DNA of 64,000 nucleotides from Dipteronia dyeriana (Eukaryota > Streptophyta > Magnoliopsida > Sapindales > Sapindaceae), in NCBI GenBank assembly GCA_032871835.1, contig CM065296.1:17314001-17378000 (forward strand). Direction: 5' to 3'. A program made the translations under genes and the position numbers. Below the pieces are notes generated by a model. The model worked only from the letters and a program-made list of their open reading frames with translations. It made no database searches and had not been told where the DNA came from. Below are positions 55,306-64,000 of the stretch, piece after piece (positions within the stretch are counted from its first letter, which is position 1; each line of letters begins with the position of its first letter).

Positions 55306-56701
55306 AAATCACTTGTTTAACTTTCATTGAAGAGGTATTAGTGCACACACACACTCATGCATTTTCTTTTAATTATCTTGCATGCATTCTTATTTGCCAT
55401 CTTGTATTCCTTGTGTGTCTTAATTTTTGTTTAAGCGTAGAATACACTTTTGTGCCTCAAAAAGTGGAGTTTTTTTCTCTGTTTCACGGCTCAGACCGCT
55501 CTCCTTGCAGTGCCTACGCCGCGGTCTGTACAGCGGTGTTTACCAGAGGCTGGACGTTGTGGCTACTGTGGCCTATGCTTGTTGCATGCACCGCGGTCTC
55601 CCAAGCGGAGTTTCACAAGCGTTGCCAGACCATGGTCTGTGCACTTGCATGCACAACGGCCTACAGAGCGGTGTTGTCCAGGCGATGCACAGCTTTCTGT
55701 GTCGTGGTCTAGACACTTGTCTATACCGCGGTACAGCTAGCGGTCTTGACAGGATTTGGTTGCCCTTCTTCCAAAACGATGCCACTTTGTGTGGGGCAAC
55801 ATATATATATGTTCTCTTCTCTTCTCTTTGGTTCTTAAGAGTCCAAGAATCCATTTTTATGTGTTCTAGCTTTTCTAGAGAGAGAGGGACTCCCAAACAC
55901 TCAAACCTAACTTCATCTCATGATCATCTAGCTTCATTCTAGGATCATTCAAGCATGGTGCATCATCTTCTTCTTGACTAGGTATCTTCTACATGCTCTA
56001 GACTTCACAGTCTCATTACAAAGACAAGTATACCTAGGGTTTTAGTCTCTATTGCTTATTAAATGCTTGCTTGTACGGTTAATTGCTTTTATGACATGCT
56101 TGTGTATTGATTTTTGGTTTAGATGCATTAATTTGTGATAGCTAAAATTTAGGACAGTTTTACTCTTTTAGCTAATTCTTCTTGCCTTTGCATTTAGAAC
56201 ATTGATATCTAGGATTTTATTTAATTGTCATTATTAATCCTAGATAAGCATGAATGTCTTGACCAAGCATTTTTGCCTATAGAATATTCTTGCATATTCA
56301 CTTATCTCTTCATTATTGGTTAAGCTTGTGGCTATGTGATTAGTGCACAAGGTTGGAGATCCAAAATTACTATTAAGGTCCGTTGGGTAGAGTGAAAGGG
56401 TTAGTAACTGGAGGTAGACAGGAGGTCAACCTAGGTAGTAAACTTTCTCTCAATAGTGGATTTTGAGAATCGAGTGTGGCACACTGAACAACCCATGGTT
56501 TTTCCCATTTGAAGGGTTTCCACGTATATATTGCGTGTTGTTACTGTTTTAAGTATGTTGTCTTTTGTTTGAACACTTAGTAGAATGGGATAGAATCGAT
56601 AATATTGATTAATTCACAAAATTGGTAATCTATCGAAGTAAAACCTATTCATCCCCCCCCCCCCTTCTAGGTTATAGACACACACTTTCTAGGGAATTTC
56701 A
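55232..56701 (+). repeat. copia-E 5' LTR, left end truncated
   Basis: It matches the 3' LTR from about 63269 (AAAATCACTTGTTTAACTTT) onward and ends GGGAATTTCA. It holds a GC-rich block (55490-55760) with inverted motifs such as CCGCGGTCTGTACAGCGG, then TATATATA, then a C-run near the end (about 56654). The 171-aa ORF at 55427-55942 changes frame relative to the 3' LTR copy and is not a gene. Confidence 0.87.
55801..55810 (+). promoter_or_regulatory. Candidate TATA box of copia-E LTR
   Basis: ATATATATAT followed by GTTCTCTTCTCTTCTC is kept in the 3' LTR at 63781-63798. It follows the GC-rich block by about 40 bp. Confidence 0.5.
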
Positions 56702-56703
56702 AT

Positions 56704-56717
56704 TGGTTTCAAAGCTG
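56704..56717 (+). other. copia-E primer-binding site
   Basis: TGGTTTCAAAGCTG lies two bases after the LTR. It is an initiator-Met-type site with two changes. Confidence 0.75.
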
Positions 56718-56836
56718 GTGCCTAGATATACTTAGGTGATCCTTGCTCTATCTGTGTCTTGCTTATTGCATTTAGTTTGATTGTTTTCTTTTTGTGTGAC
56801 ATTGTATTTGCATTACATCCATTACCCTCAAACACT

Positions 56837-57735
56837 ATGAGTGGAAATTTAAATAGTCATGAGGGAGCCTCAAGCACAAGACACCCTTTGCTCAATGGGG
56901 TGAATTATGCTTCTTGGAAGGGCAAGATGGAAGCCTATCTTTGTCAAATAGAGGACCGTGCTTGGATGGCTATTAAAAATGGGTATATTCCTCCAACAAT
57001 GACCAACGACGATGGTGTAAAAGCTATTAAGCCCAAGTCTAGTTAGAGTACTCAAGAGTTTGAAGCATCCAAGTGGAACAACAAGGCCATGCATGCCATC
57101 ATTTGCGCCATAGACGATAATCAATACAATTTGGTCCAAAACACTATGATTGCAAATGAGGCTTGGGTAGTCAAGGACTCAAAGCTCCAAGTCCTCCAAA
57201 TGCAATTTGATATGATTAGGCTGGAGGAGCATGAATGCTTCAATGACTTTCAAGTGAAGTTGATAGATATCGTCAACCAAAGTCATCAACTTGGTGACCC
57301 CTATTCGGATAGGAGAGTCAAGCAAAAAAATTATGAGGTCACTTCTGTCATGGTTCGAATCAAAGGTGACGGCACTTGAAGAGAATAGTGAGTACAAGAA
57401 TATGAAGCCAAGTGAAGTCATTGGAAGACTTCTAGCTTATGAGTCAAGATAGAACACCACACCCACACCTCCAAAGAAGCAAAAGAGCATTGCCTTGAAG
57501 ATCGCCAAGGTTGAAAAAGAGGAGGAGGACTCGGATGAAGAAATGGCCCTCATGGTTAAAAGATTCAAAAAATTCATGAAGTTTGAGAGGAAAGGATTTG
57601 GGTCCAAGGGAAAGGAAGTGAAAAAGAAAACTCATTTCAAGAAGATTAAAAAGTCTCAAGAAAGTGACTCCAAGAAGGGCATTCAATGTTATGAATGCAG
57701 TGGTTTTGGTCACATTGCTCCAGAATATGCAATTT
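56837..57735 (+). pseudogene. copia-E gag, N-terminal part with damaged first zinc knuckle
   Basis: The start MSGNLNSHEGASSTRHPLL at 56837 is chosen over the in-frame Met at 56759, because the Gag core begins soon after (NGVNYASWKGKMEAYL). TAG at 57044-57046 interrupts it. The next piece (57089-57379) has NEAWVVKDSKLQVLQMQFDM and then loses frame near 57325. 57495-57737 (80 aa) is basic and ends in CYECSGFGHIAPEY, a CCHC knuckle whose last Cys is Tyr. In all, three breaks. Confidence 0.83.
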
Positions 57736-58615
57736 GAAGAAAAAAAGGAAGGGGAAGGCCATGGCGTTCACTTGGAGTGATAGTAAAGACTTAGAAGAGG
57801 AAGAAAAATCTTTGAATGATGAAAATAGAGTTGCAAACTTTATTGCCTTCACGACATCACATAATAGCAAGGAAGTTGTGAGTGATAAGGAAGAAGTAGA
57901 TGACTCTAGTGATTAGAGCACCTTCTCTAACTCTAGGTTTGAGATTGATGAGGAAACGGACTATGTAGACTTCATGAAGTTTTTTGAAAAGTCTAGATTG
58001 AAAAAGAAGAAGGAGATTCAAGAGTTGAAAAAAGAGAATCTAGAGTTGACTTTGAAGATAGCTCACTTGAGTGAAAAATTAAAGAGTGGAAAAGAGTTAG
58101 AAGAGAGCTTGAAATTAGAGCTTGTGATCAATAAGAAGAGTGAAGCGAACTTGAAGATTGAGCTTAGGGAAGCAAAAAAATTGGTTGCCAAGATGACATC
58201 TAGAACCGAGAAACTTGACACGATGCTATCATGTGGGAAGAGTCCTAGTGATAAAATGGGCTTAGGATATATGGAAGGCAAAGATGCTACTTCCTTGAAA
58301 AAGACCATCTTTGTCAAGAGTCAAGAGGATAAAGAGGTTCAAGATTCACACCAACAAATGAGATCAAATGAAGTTGGAGAATCATCAAAGCAAGCTCAAA
58401 TGAAGGCTCAAACAAAGTCTCAAGCTAAAGCTCATCCACCAAAAGCTAGAGCTCAACATACAAGACCTCAACTTCCAAGAAGCTCTCAAAGTCAACAAAG
58501 AATTCTTCACCTACAACCAAGAAGGGAAGCTAATTCGGCTCAACCACAAAGAATGTTTCAAAGAAGGGATTCAGCTTAACACCAAAGGAAAACTCAAAGG
58601 AGAGGGAAGTCTTCC
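57736..58615 (+). pseudogene. copia-E gag, acidic linker and coiled coil
   Basis: 57695-57916 gives AFTWSDSKDLEEEEKSLNDE and ends DDSSD. 57974-58579 (201 aa) is a coiled coil (about residues 5-80: EIQELKKENLELTLKIAHLS) followed by a Gln/Ser/Arg-rich tail (QMKAQTKSQAKAHPPKARAQ). The same order is seen in copia-D gag (16676-17590). A TAA at 58577-58579 and a short broken stretch lead to the second zinc region. Confidence 0.75.
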
Positions 58616-59281
58616 ATGCTTGCCCAAGGATATGGTATGAATTCTTACTTTACTCCTATTTATCATTATTGTGGTGTTAAAGGTCACATAAGACCGAATT
58701 GTTTTAAATTTATTAAGTTGTGTCGTTTTGAAATCATGATTGAGAAGAATATGCTTAGAAGAGCCAAAATGCATGAACCTAGGAATTTTAGAGAAAATGA
58801 ACCCATAGCTCCTAGGAATAGTAATATTTCATCTAGGCAGACTAGAAGGGATGAATATTATTGTCATGTAGCTCAAGTAGCTCTGAAAGCCAAAGCTACC
58901 AATACTTGGTACCATGATAGTGGGAGTTCTTGGCACATGACTGGAAACAAGAGTTTCTTTGAAACTCTTGTGATGGAGGATGGTGGATTTGTCACCTTTG
59001 GTGATGGTTCTCATAAGAAGGTTTTAGGAAAAGGAAACATATCCATCCCTGGTTTTCCCTCCTTGCCTAATGCTCTTTATGTAGATGGCTTGCAAGCCAA
59101 TCTTATTAGCATATCACATTTAAGTGATGAAGGGCTTTCAGTTATGTTCGGCAAAGTTGATTGCTCTATTCTAAGAGAAGATGGACAAGTTCTATTCAAA
59201 GGCAAGATATCAAGTGACAATTGTTATTGTCTTGATTCCAATGGCATCTCTTGCAATTTGTCTAGTTGTGATCAAGTTTAA
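58616..59281 (+). pseudogene. copia-E second zinc knuckle and protease, 221-aa frame
   Basis: Residues about 18-35 read YHYCGVKGHIRPNC, a CCHC knuckle whose first Cys is Tyr; copia-D keeps CHYC. At about residues 97-112 is the protease motif WYHDSGSSWHMTGN, with the catalytic Asp in DSG. It is followed by GGFVTFGDGSHKKVLGKGNI and LQANLISISHLSDEGLSVMF, which are typical of copia proteases. It ends in TAA at 59279-59281, just before the integrase region. Confidence 0.87.
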
Positions 59282-60319
59282 TTATGGCATCAAAGGTTAG
59301 GCCACATGAATTTCAAAGAATTGAAAGTTCTTGAGAGGTTGAATGTTGTGAGAGGCCTTCCTAAGTTTGGAAATAGGATTGAGGGAGTGTGTGGACTGTG
59401 TCAGAAAGGAAAGCAAACTAAGAGTGTGCATAAAAAAGGTAAACATCTTGTAACTAAGAAGCCGCTAGAGCTTCTTCATATGGACCTTATGGGTCCCATG
59501 CAAACCGAGAGTCTCGATGGCAAGAGGTACATCTTTCTGTGTGTTGATGATTTTTCTAGATTTACATAGACCTACTTTCTTAGAGAAAAATCTAAAACTT
59601 TTGAAATCTTTAAAAAACTTTGCACTAAAATTCAAAATGAGAAGGATTCACTCATAAAATGCATTAAGAGAATTAGGAGTGACCATGGGAGAGAATTTGA
59701 AAATGTTTGCTTTGAAATTTGTTGTGATAGCCTTGGAATCTCCCATGAGTTCTCGGCTCCTCGAACTCCTCAACAAAATGGAGTTGTAGAGAGGAAGAAT
59801 AGGGTCCTCCAACAGATGGCTCTTGTGATGTTGTTTAGAAACAATGTTCCTAGGAATCTTTGGGCCGAGGCAGTGAATACAGCTTGTTATATAGGAAATA
59901 GAGTGTTTTTAAGGCCCGATACTAGGCAAACCTCTTATGAATTGTGGAATGGAAGGAAGCCAGATGTTAGTTACTTCCACTTATTTGGAAGCAAGTGTTA
60001 CATTTTAAATGACCGTGATCAACTTAGCAAGTTTGATGCTAAAAGTGATGAGGGGATTTTCATTGGCTATGCTCTAAATAGTAAGGCCTATAGAGTTTTT
60101 AATTTGAAGACACGAAGTGTTATGGAATCATCCAATGTGATCATAGATTATTGTAGGCCTAAGGTTAGTAACCATGATGAGGAGACTAGTATGGTTGATG
60201 ATTCTCCTTTGAAGAAGATTTGTCAGACTTCAAGTGATGAAAAGTCAAATCTTGAGAAAGATGTCTCTCAATTTCTTGATAAAGATTCTACCTTAGACTC
60301 CAAGGAACCTGCTCCTTAG
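59282..60319 (+). pseudogene. copia-E integrase, two breaks, catalytic acids kept
   Basis: The pre-integrase zinc region reads LWHQRLGHMNFKELKVLERL and CGLCQKGKQTKS. The core has LLHMDLMGPMQTESLDGKRY (first Asp), then FSRFT with TAG (59567-59569) in place of Trp, RSDHGREFEN (second Asp), and TPQQNGVVERKNR (Glu). 59816-60319 (167 aa) is the C-terminal part, with NVPRNLWAEAVNTACYIGNR, SYELWNGRKPDVSYFHLFGS and GIFIGYALNSKAYRVFN. The frame 59570-59815 is open apart from the Met requirement, so the integrase is nearly intact. Confidence 0.87.
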
Positions 60320-60358
60320 GTCAGAAGTCTTCACAACAAGAGTGACATTATTGGAGAT

Positions 60359-61426
60359 GTGAATGAAGGTGTTAGGACTAGGCATCAATTACCAAATCAA
60401 ATTAGCTATACTTGCTACACCTCTAAAATTGAAGCCCAAAAGGTTGATAAAGCCTTAAGTGATGAGTTTTGGGTACCTGTTATGCAAGAAGAGCTAAATC
60501 AATTTGAAAGAAATGAGGTTTGGACCCTAGTTCCTAGGCCTAAGAACACTAATGTGATAGGCACCAAGTGGGTCTATAGGAATAAATCTGATGAGGATAG
60601 CAACATTATACAGAACAAGGCTAGACTTGTAGCAAAAGAATACTCACAAATTATTGACTTTGAGGAGACTTTTGCTCCCGTTGCCCGATTAGAGTCCATT
60701 AGGCTTCTCTTATCCATCTCATGTGTGCATAAGTTTAAATTGCATCAAATGGATGTTAAGAGTGCCTTCCTTAATGGCTTCTTGCAGGGGCAAGTGTTTG
60801 TTGAGCAACCCAAGGGGTTTATGGATCCATATCACCCCAATCATGTTTATCGTCTCAAAAAGGCTCTATATTGGTTGAAACGAGCACCAAGGGCTTGGTA
60901 TGAGCGTCTCACTCTTTATCTTGTTGACAATGGCTATTCTAGAGGAAGTGTTGACAAGACCCTGTTCATCAAGTGTACTAAAGATGAGCTATTCTTAACT
61001 CAAATTTATGTTGATGACATAGTTTTTGGTTCAACAAACAACTTGAAAGTTAAACAATTTGTTGGTGTCATGACTCATGAGTTTGAAATGAGCATGGTTG
61101 GTGAACTCAATTACTTCCTAGGATTGCAAATCAAGCAAATGCATGATGGGATCTTCATATCCCAAGCTAAATATGCCAAGAACCTAGTGAGGAAATTTGG
61201 CCTTAAGAATGCCAAGCATTGTGACACACCTATGAGTACCATATTGAAACTTAGCAAGGATGCTAGTGGAAAAAGTGTGGATCAAAGTCTATATCGTGGC
61301 ATGATAAGGAGCTTACTATACTTGACTGCTAGTAGGCCCGATATAGGTTTTAGTGTTGGTGTGTGTGCTAGGTATCAAGCCAATCCCAAGGAATCCCATC
61401 TCTCCTCTGTGAAGATAGTCATTTGA
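60359..61426 (+). CDS. copia-E reverse transcriptase, 355-aa open frame, catalytic residues kept
   Basis: This is the best-preserved polymerase in the window. The order is: EFWVPVMQEELNQFERNEVW at about residues 35-55, GTKWVYRNKSDEDSN, the palm with HQMDVKSAFLNGFLQGQVFV (first catalytic Asp), YRLKKALYWLKRAPRAWYER (the usual Gly before LK is Trp), and YVDDIVFGSTN (paired Asp) at about residue 219. Then come GELNYFLGLQIKQM and SLLYLTASRPDIGFSVGVCA. It ends at TGA (61424-61426), where family proteins continue into RNase H. The Met at 60359 is only the first in the frame; a TAG at 60317-60319 separates it from integrase. Confidence 0.9.
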   Translation: MNEGVRTRHQLPNQISYTCYTSKIEAQKVDKALSDEFWVPVMQEELNQFERNEVWTLVPRPKNTNVIGTKWVYRNKSDEDSNIIQNKARLVAKEYSQIIDFEETFAPVARLESIRLLLSISCVHKFKLHQMDVKSAFLNGFLQGQVFVEQPKGFMDPYHPNHVYRLKKALYWLKRAPRAWYERLTLYLVDNGYSRGSVDKTLFIKCTKDELFLTQIYVDDIVFGSTNNLKVKQFVGVMTHEFEMSMVGELNYFLGLQIKQMHDGIFISQAKYAKNLVRKFGLKNAKHCDTPMSTILKLSKDASGKSVDQSLYRGMIRSLLYLTASRPDIGFSVGVCARYQANPKESHLSSVKIVI

Positions 61427-61951
61427 TATGTAAATGGAACATCCAACTATGGGATATGGTACTCTTTTGACACTAATACTAGTTTAGTTAGCTTTAGTGA
61501 TGCAGATTAGGCAGGTAATTGTGATGATAGGATGAGTACATCAGGTGGTTGCTTCTTCCTATGGAACAATCTTGTGTCATGGTTTTGCAAGAAGCAAAAT
61601 TCCATCTCATTATCCGCAGTCAAGGCCGAGTATATAGCCGATGGGAGTGCTTGCACACAACTCCTTTGGATGAAGCAAATGATTGTGGATTATGGCTTTG
61701 AGCAAGGTACTCTAACCCTTTATTGTGATAACATGCGTGCCTTTAATATTTCAAAAAATCCTGTCCAACATTCTAGAACTAAGCATATTAATATTAGACA
61801 TCATTTCATTAGAGAGCTAGTTAAAAGCAAATGCATTGCAATTGAACATGTGGGCACAAATGATCAACTAGCAGACTTGTTTACAAAACCATTAGATTCA
61901 ACTAAGTTTAAATCTCTTAGTAGGTCTATTAGGATTTGTCATATGCATTGA
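61427..61951 (+). pseudogene. copia-E RNase H, two nonsense codons
   Basis: It continues from RT as YVNGTSNYGIWYSFDTNT, then SFSDAD with TAG (61508-61510) in place of the Trp of DADWAG. The open frame 61532-61951 (139 aa) gives MSTSGGCFFLWNNLVSWFCK, AVKAEYIADGSACTQLLWMK (Glu), LYCDNMRAFNISKNPVQHSR (Asp) and TNDQLADLFTKPLDSTKFKS, and ends with a natural stop. Start and end lengths match the family. Confidence 0.87.
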
Positions 61952-63148
61952 TGAGTTTTGGTGTTTGACCCATATGGGGAGCTCAAGCAAAGAGAGCAAA
62001 CTTGCATTCTAATAAATAAATAATTGTTCAATTTTATGCTCTTTAATTAATTGCTTGAGTATCTTGGATGCAAATATTATTATATGACTTTTTATTTAAT
62101 AAGTGTGTTTTTGCCTTATTCGAAATGCTTGTCTCATTTGTGTTCAAGCATGTATTTTTGGACTAGAAAATTTGATTGGGAAGTACATTTGATTGACCCA
62201 AAGTTTATCTCCATGTTTATGAAAACTTGATCTTGACATGCTTAAAGTGTTATGCATGATGAATTTATTGAATGCTTAAAAAATGATTTCAAATATGTGT
62301 GCAATTGACTTTTGAGACTTCATTCAATAAGAATATTGTATCCATTTCAAGGATTTCACAATCCAATAGTCTCTCTCTCTTTACTTGTTGAACAAGGCTA
62401 CTATCATACAGGCATCTCGACCGGAAAAATCTAAAAGGGCGCAATAGTCGCTCATGTCTTGTTCAACTTGTAAAGCTTGATAGTTGCTCTTATTTTATGT
62501 TAAACTATATCTTGTTTTCCATTGACAATTTCGTGCAAATTGGTTTGACTTCTCTTGGAACCTCATGTGTTATTTTCCTTTGCCAAATACCATGCTTTTG
62601 GAAGTTGATGTTGCATGTATTTCATTCAAGGAAATCTTTTCGCACATATTCCAATCATTAAAAATTCCATGAATTTCTCTCTCTCATAATTAAATTGCAT
62701 AAAGTTGTTGTATATGATTATGCACTTACATTGCAAATATCTCTATTTGCTACAGCATCCCGGTTGGGAGACACTCATTTGCCTATCTTGTGACAAAAAG
62801 GGGGAGTAATGTTGGATTTAGGGGGGGCTTGTGTTGTTTTTGCAAATAAGAGGAGAATGTCATTTTTAGAGGGAGTTGACTTTGTATTGTTAGCTTATGT
62901 GCATTGTTGATTGTACGTTATTTGTTTCTAAATTCATGCAAATTGCACTTGTTTTTATTTTTCTTGATCGCTCTCACACACTTGTTTTGGAAAATGTAGT
63001 TCCTTATTTTGTAGGGATGATCATTCTACAAGAGATGGAAGATTTGAAGATTTTGCTTTAGGTATCTCTTGTAATATATAATGCTTTAGTTGACCTCTGT
63101 TTTGTTGTGAGGATACTTTGTGAGTGAGTGGTTTTGTCACGAAATAGC
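61952..63148 (+). other. copia-E 3' untranslated region, no gene
   Basis: It aligns with copia-C 28769-29848. It contains several purine-rich blocks (AAAAAGGGGGAG near 62796, and 62821-62860). No env-like frame is found on the plus strand; minus-strand ORFs at 63021-63264 are shadows. Confidence 0.7.
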
Positions 63149-63205
63149 CAAATGGGGAGATTGTAAGTTCCTCGGTGTTTGATTGGCTTATTTCGTTGAC
63201 AACCA
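63130..63205 (+). promoter_or_regulatory. Candidate hairpin with the copia-E polypurine tract in its loop
   Basis: The arm GGTTTTGTCACGAAATAGCC-like sequence (63130-63149) pairs with GGCTTATTTCGTTGACAACC (63185-63204) inside the LTR start. Spacing is identical to copia-C. The purine tract CAAATGGGGAGAT and the first LTR bases are in the loop. Confidence 0.5.
63149..63161 (+). other. copia-E polypurine tract
   Basis: CAAATGGGGAGAT precedes the 3' LTR start TGTAAGTTCC. The copia-C tract is CAAAGGGGGAGAT. Confidence 0.85.
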
Positions 63206-64000
63206 TATTTGGGAAACAACATGTAAGGGTAGTTTAGGGCTTCATTGTTCTTAACCAAGCTCAAGCATCAAAGGTAAAATCACTTGTTTAACTTTCATTG
63301 AAGAGGTATTAGTGCACACACACACTCATGCATTTTCCTTTAATTATCTTGCATGCATGCTTATTTTCCATCTTGTGTGCCTTGTGTGTCTTAATTTTTG
63401 TTTGAGCGTTGAATGCATTTTTGTGCCTCAAAAAGAGGAGTTTTTTTTCTCTATTTCGCGGCTCAGGCCGCTCTCTGTGCAGTGCCTGCGCTGCGGTCTG
63501 CACAGCGGTGTTTGCCAGAGGCTACATGTTGTGGCTACCGCGGCCTGTGCTTGTTGCGTGCATCGCAGTCTCCCAAGTTGAGTTTCACAGGCGTTGCATG
63601 GTGTCCAGACTGCAGTCTGTGCACTTGCATGCACAGCGGCCTACAGAGCGGTGTTGTCCAGGTGATGCACCGCTCTCTGTGCCACGGTCTGGACACTTAC
63701 CTGTACCACAGTAAAGCCAGCGGTCCTGACGGAATTTGGTTACCCTTCTTTCAAATCAATGCCACTTTGTGTAGGACACCATATATAAATATATATATGT
63801 TCTCTTCTCTTCTCTTTGGTTTTTAAGAGTCCAAGAAGCTATTTTTATATGTTCTAGCTTTTCTAGAGAGAGAGGGACTCTCAAACACTCATTTTTACTC
63901 TACCCAGCTTCATCTCATGATCATCTAGCTTCATTCTAGGATCATTCAAGCATGGTGCATCATCTTCTTCTTGACTAGGTATCTTCTACATGCTCTAGAC
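63162..64000 (+). repeat. copia-E 3' LTR, left part, cut by the window end
   Basis: It starts TGTAAGTTCCTCGG and resembles the copia-C LTR start (GATTGGCTTATTTCGT in common). From about 63269 it matches the copia-E 5' LTR closely. The GC-rich block is at 63460-63730 and TATA at 63781. The three overlapping ORFs in it (63312-63826) are LTR sequence. Confidence 0.9.

Larger units (their letters stand above)
55232..64000 (+). mobile_element. copia-E: SIRE/Maximus-like Ty1/copia element, near full length
   Basis: It has a 5' LTR lacking its first roughly 107 bp (55232-56701), primer site, gag with two zinc-knuckle regions, protease, integrase, RT, RNase H, a 3' untranslated region, polypurine tract and a 3' LTR from 63162 that runs past the window. 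Its LTRs look very similar where they overlap, so it is probably the youngest element here. There is no env-like frame after pol, which some SIRE elements have. Confidence 0.9.

Noticed and set aside
55427..55942. 171-aa ORF in the copia-E 5' LTR with a similar ORF at 63413-63826
   Set aside because: Both lie in LTR U3. The similarity is that of the LTR DNA; reading frames shift between the two copies and no domain is recognisable.
61952..63148. Possible env-like gene after pol in copia-E
   Set aside because: No ORF of useful length, no signal peptide or membrane segment on the plus strand.

Overview
The window is repeat DNA from a large plant nuclear genome, probably eudicot. The evidence is Ty1/copia elements with initiator-Met-tRNA primer sites, Ty3/gypsy elements with the Tat-type order gag-PR-RT-RNH-second RNH-IN, multi-kilobase LTRs, and heavy decay by stop codons and frameshifts. 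I see no host gene, rRNA, tRNA or CRISPR. Nearly all of the 64 kb is a stack of LTR retrotransposons inserted into one another, most of them pseudogenic. Lineage names below (Tat-like, Angela/BARE-like, SIRE/Maximus-like) rest on motif and LTR-start recognition, not on a database search. Element labels (gypsy-Z, A, B; copia-A to E) are mine.

Layout. (1) 1-4163 (-): gypsy-Z, the outermost host, truncated by the window edge. (2) 4164-25538 (+): copia-A (5' LTR, primer site, leader, start of gag) inserted in gypsy-Z gag and never finished inside the window. (3) 6548-23652 (+): gypsy-A inserted in the copia-A leader, with both LTRs; its integrase is broken by copia-D (13102 to about 17934). (4) 25539-55231 (+): copia-B inserted in copia-A gag. 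Its leader carries copia-C (28310-31469, target duplication CATGT) and a reverse solo LTR of the copia-D family (31518-34139, duplication ATACG). Its 3' LTR carries gypsy-B (39107-53498). Gypsy-B integrase is in turn split by a reverse solo LTR of the copia-C family (45101-47186, duplication CGGGG). (5) 55232-64000 (+): copia-E, the best preserved copia, fused to a truncated copia-B 3' LTR and running off the window.

Coding content. Each element encodes or once encoded Gag, aspartic protease, integrase, reverse transcriptase and RNase H for its own replication. Gypsy-A RT and copia-E RT keep their catalytic aspartates and long open frames; gypsy-Z and copia-B RT have lost them. Gypsy-A and gypsy-B also carry an antisense gene between pol and the 3' LTR, with a gypsy-type transposon domain, a coiled coil and an aligned GT-AG intron of 70-71 nt. 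Upstream of the antisense gene lie arrays of about 100-bp tandem repeats.

The most interesting points are the intron-bearing antisense gene, a conserved hairpin that puts the polypurine tract in its loop in two SIRE-like elements, a 70-bp near-perfect palindrome present in one copy of an LTR family and absent from another, and an in-frame stop shared by the proteases of two independent gypsy copies. No wholly new biological system is evident.
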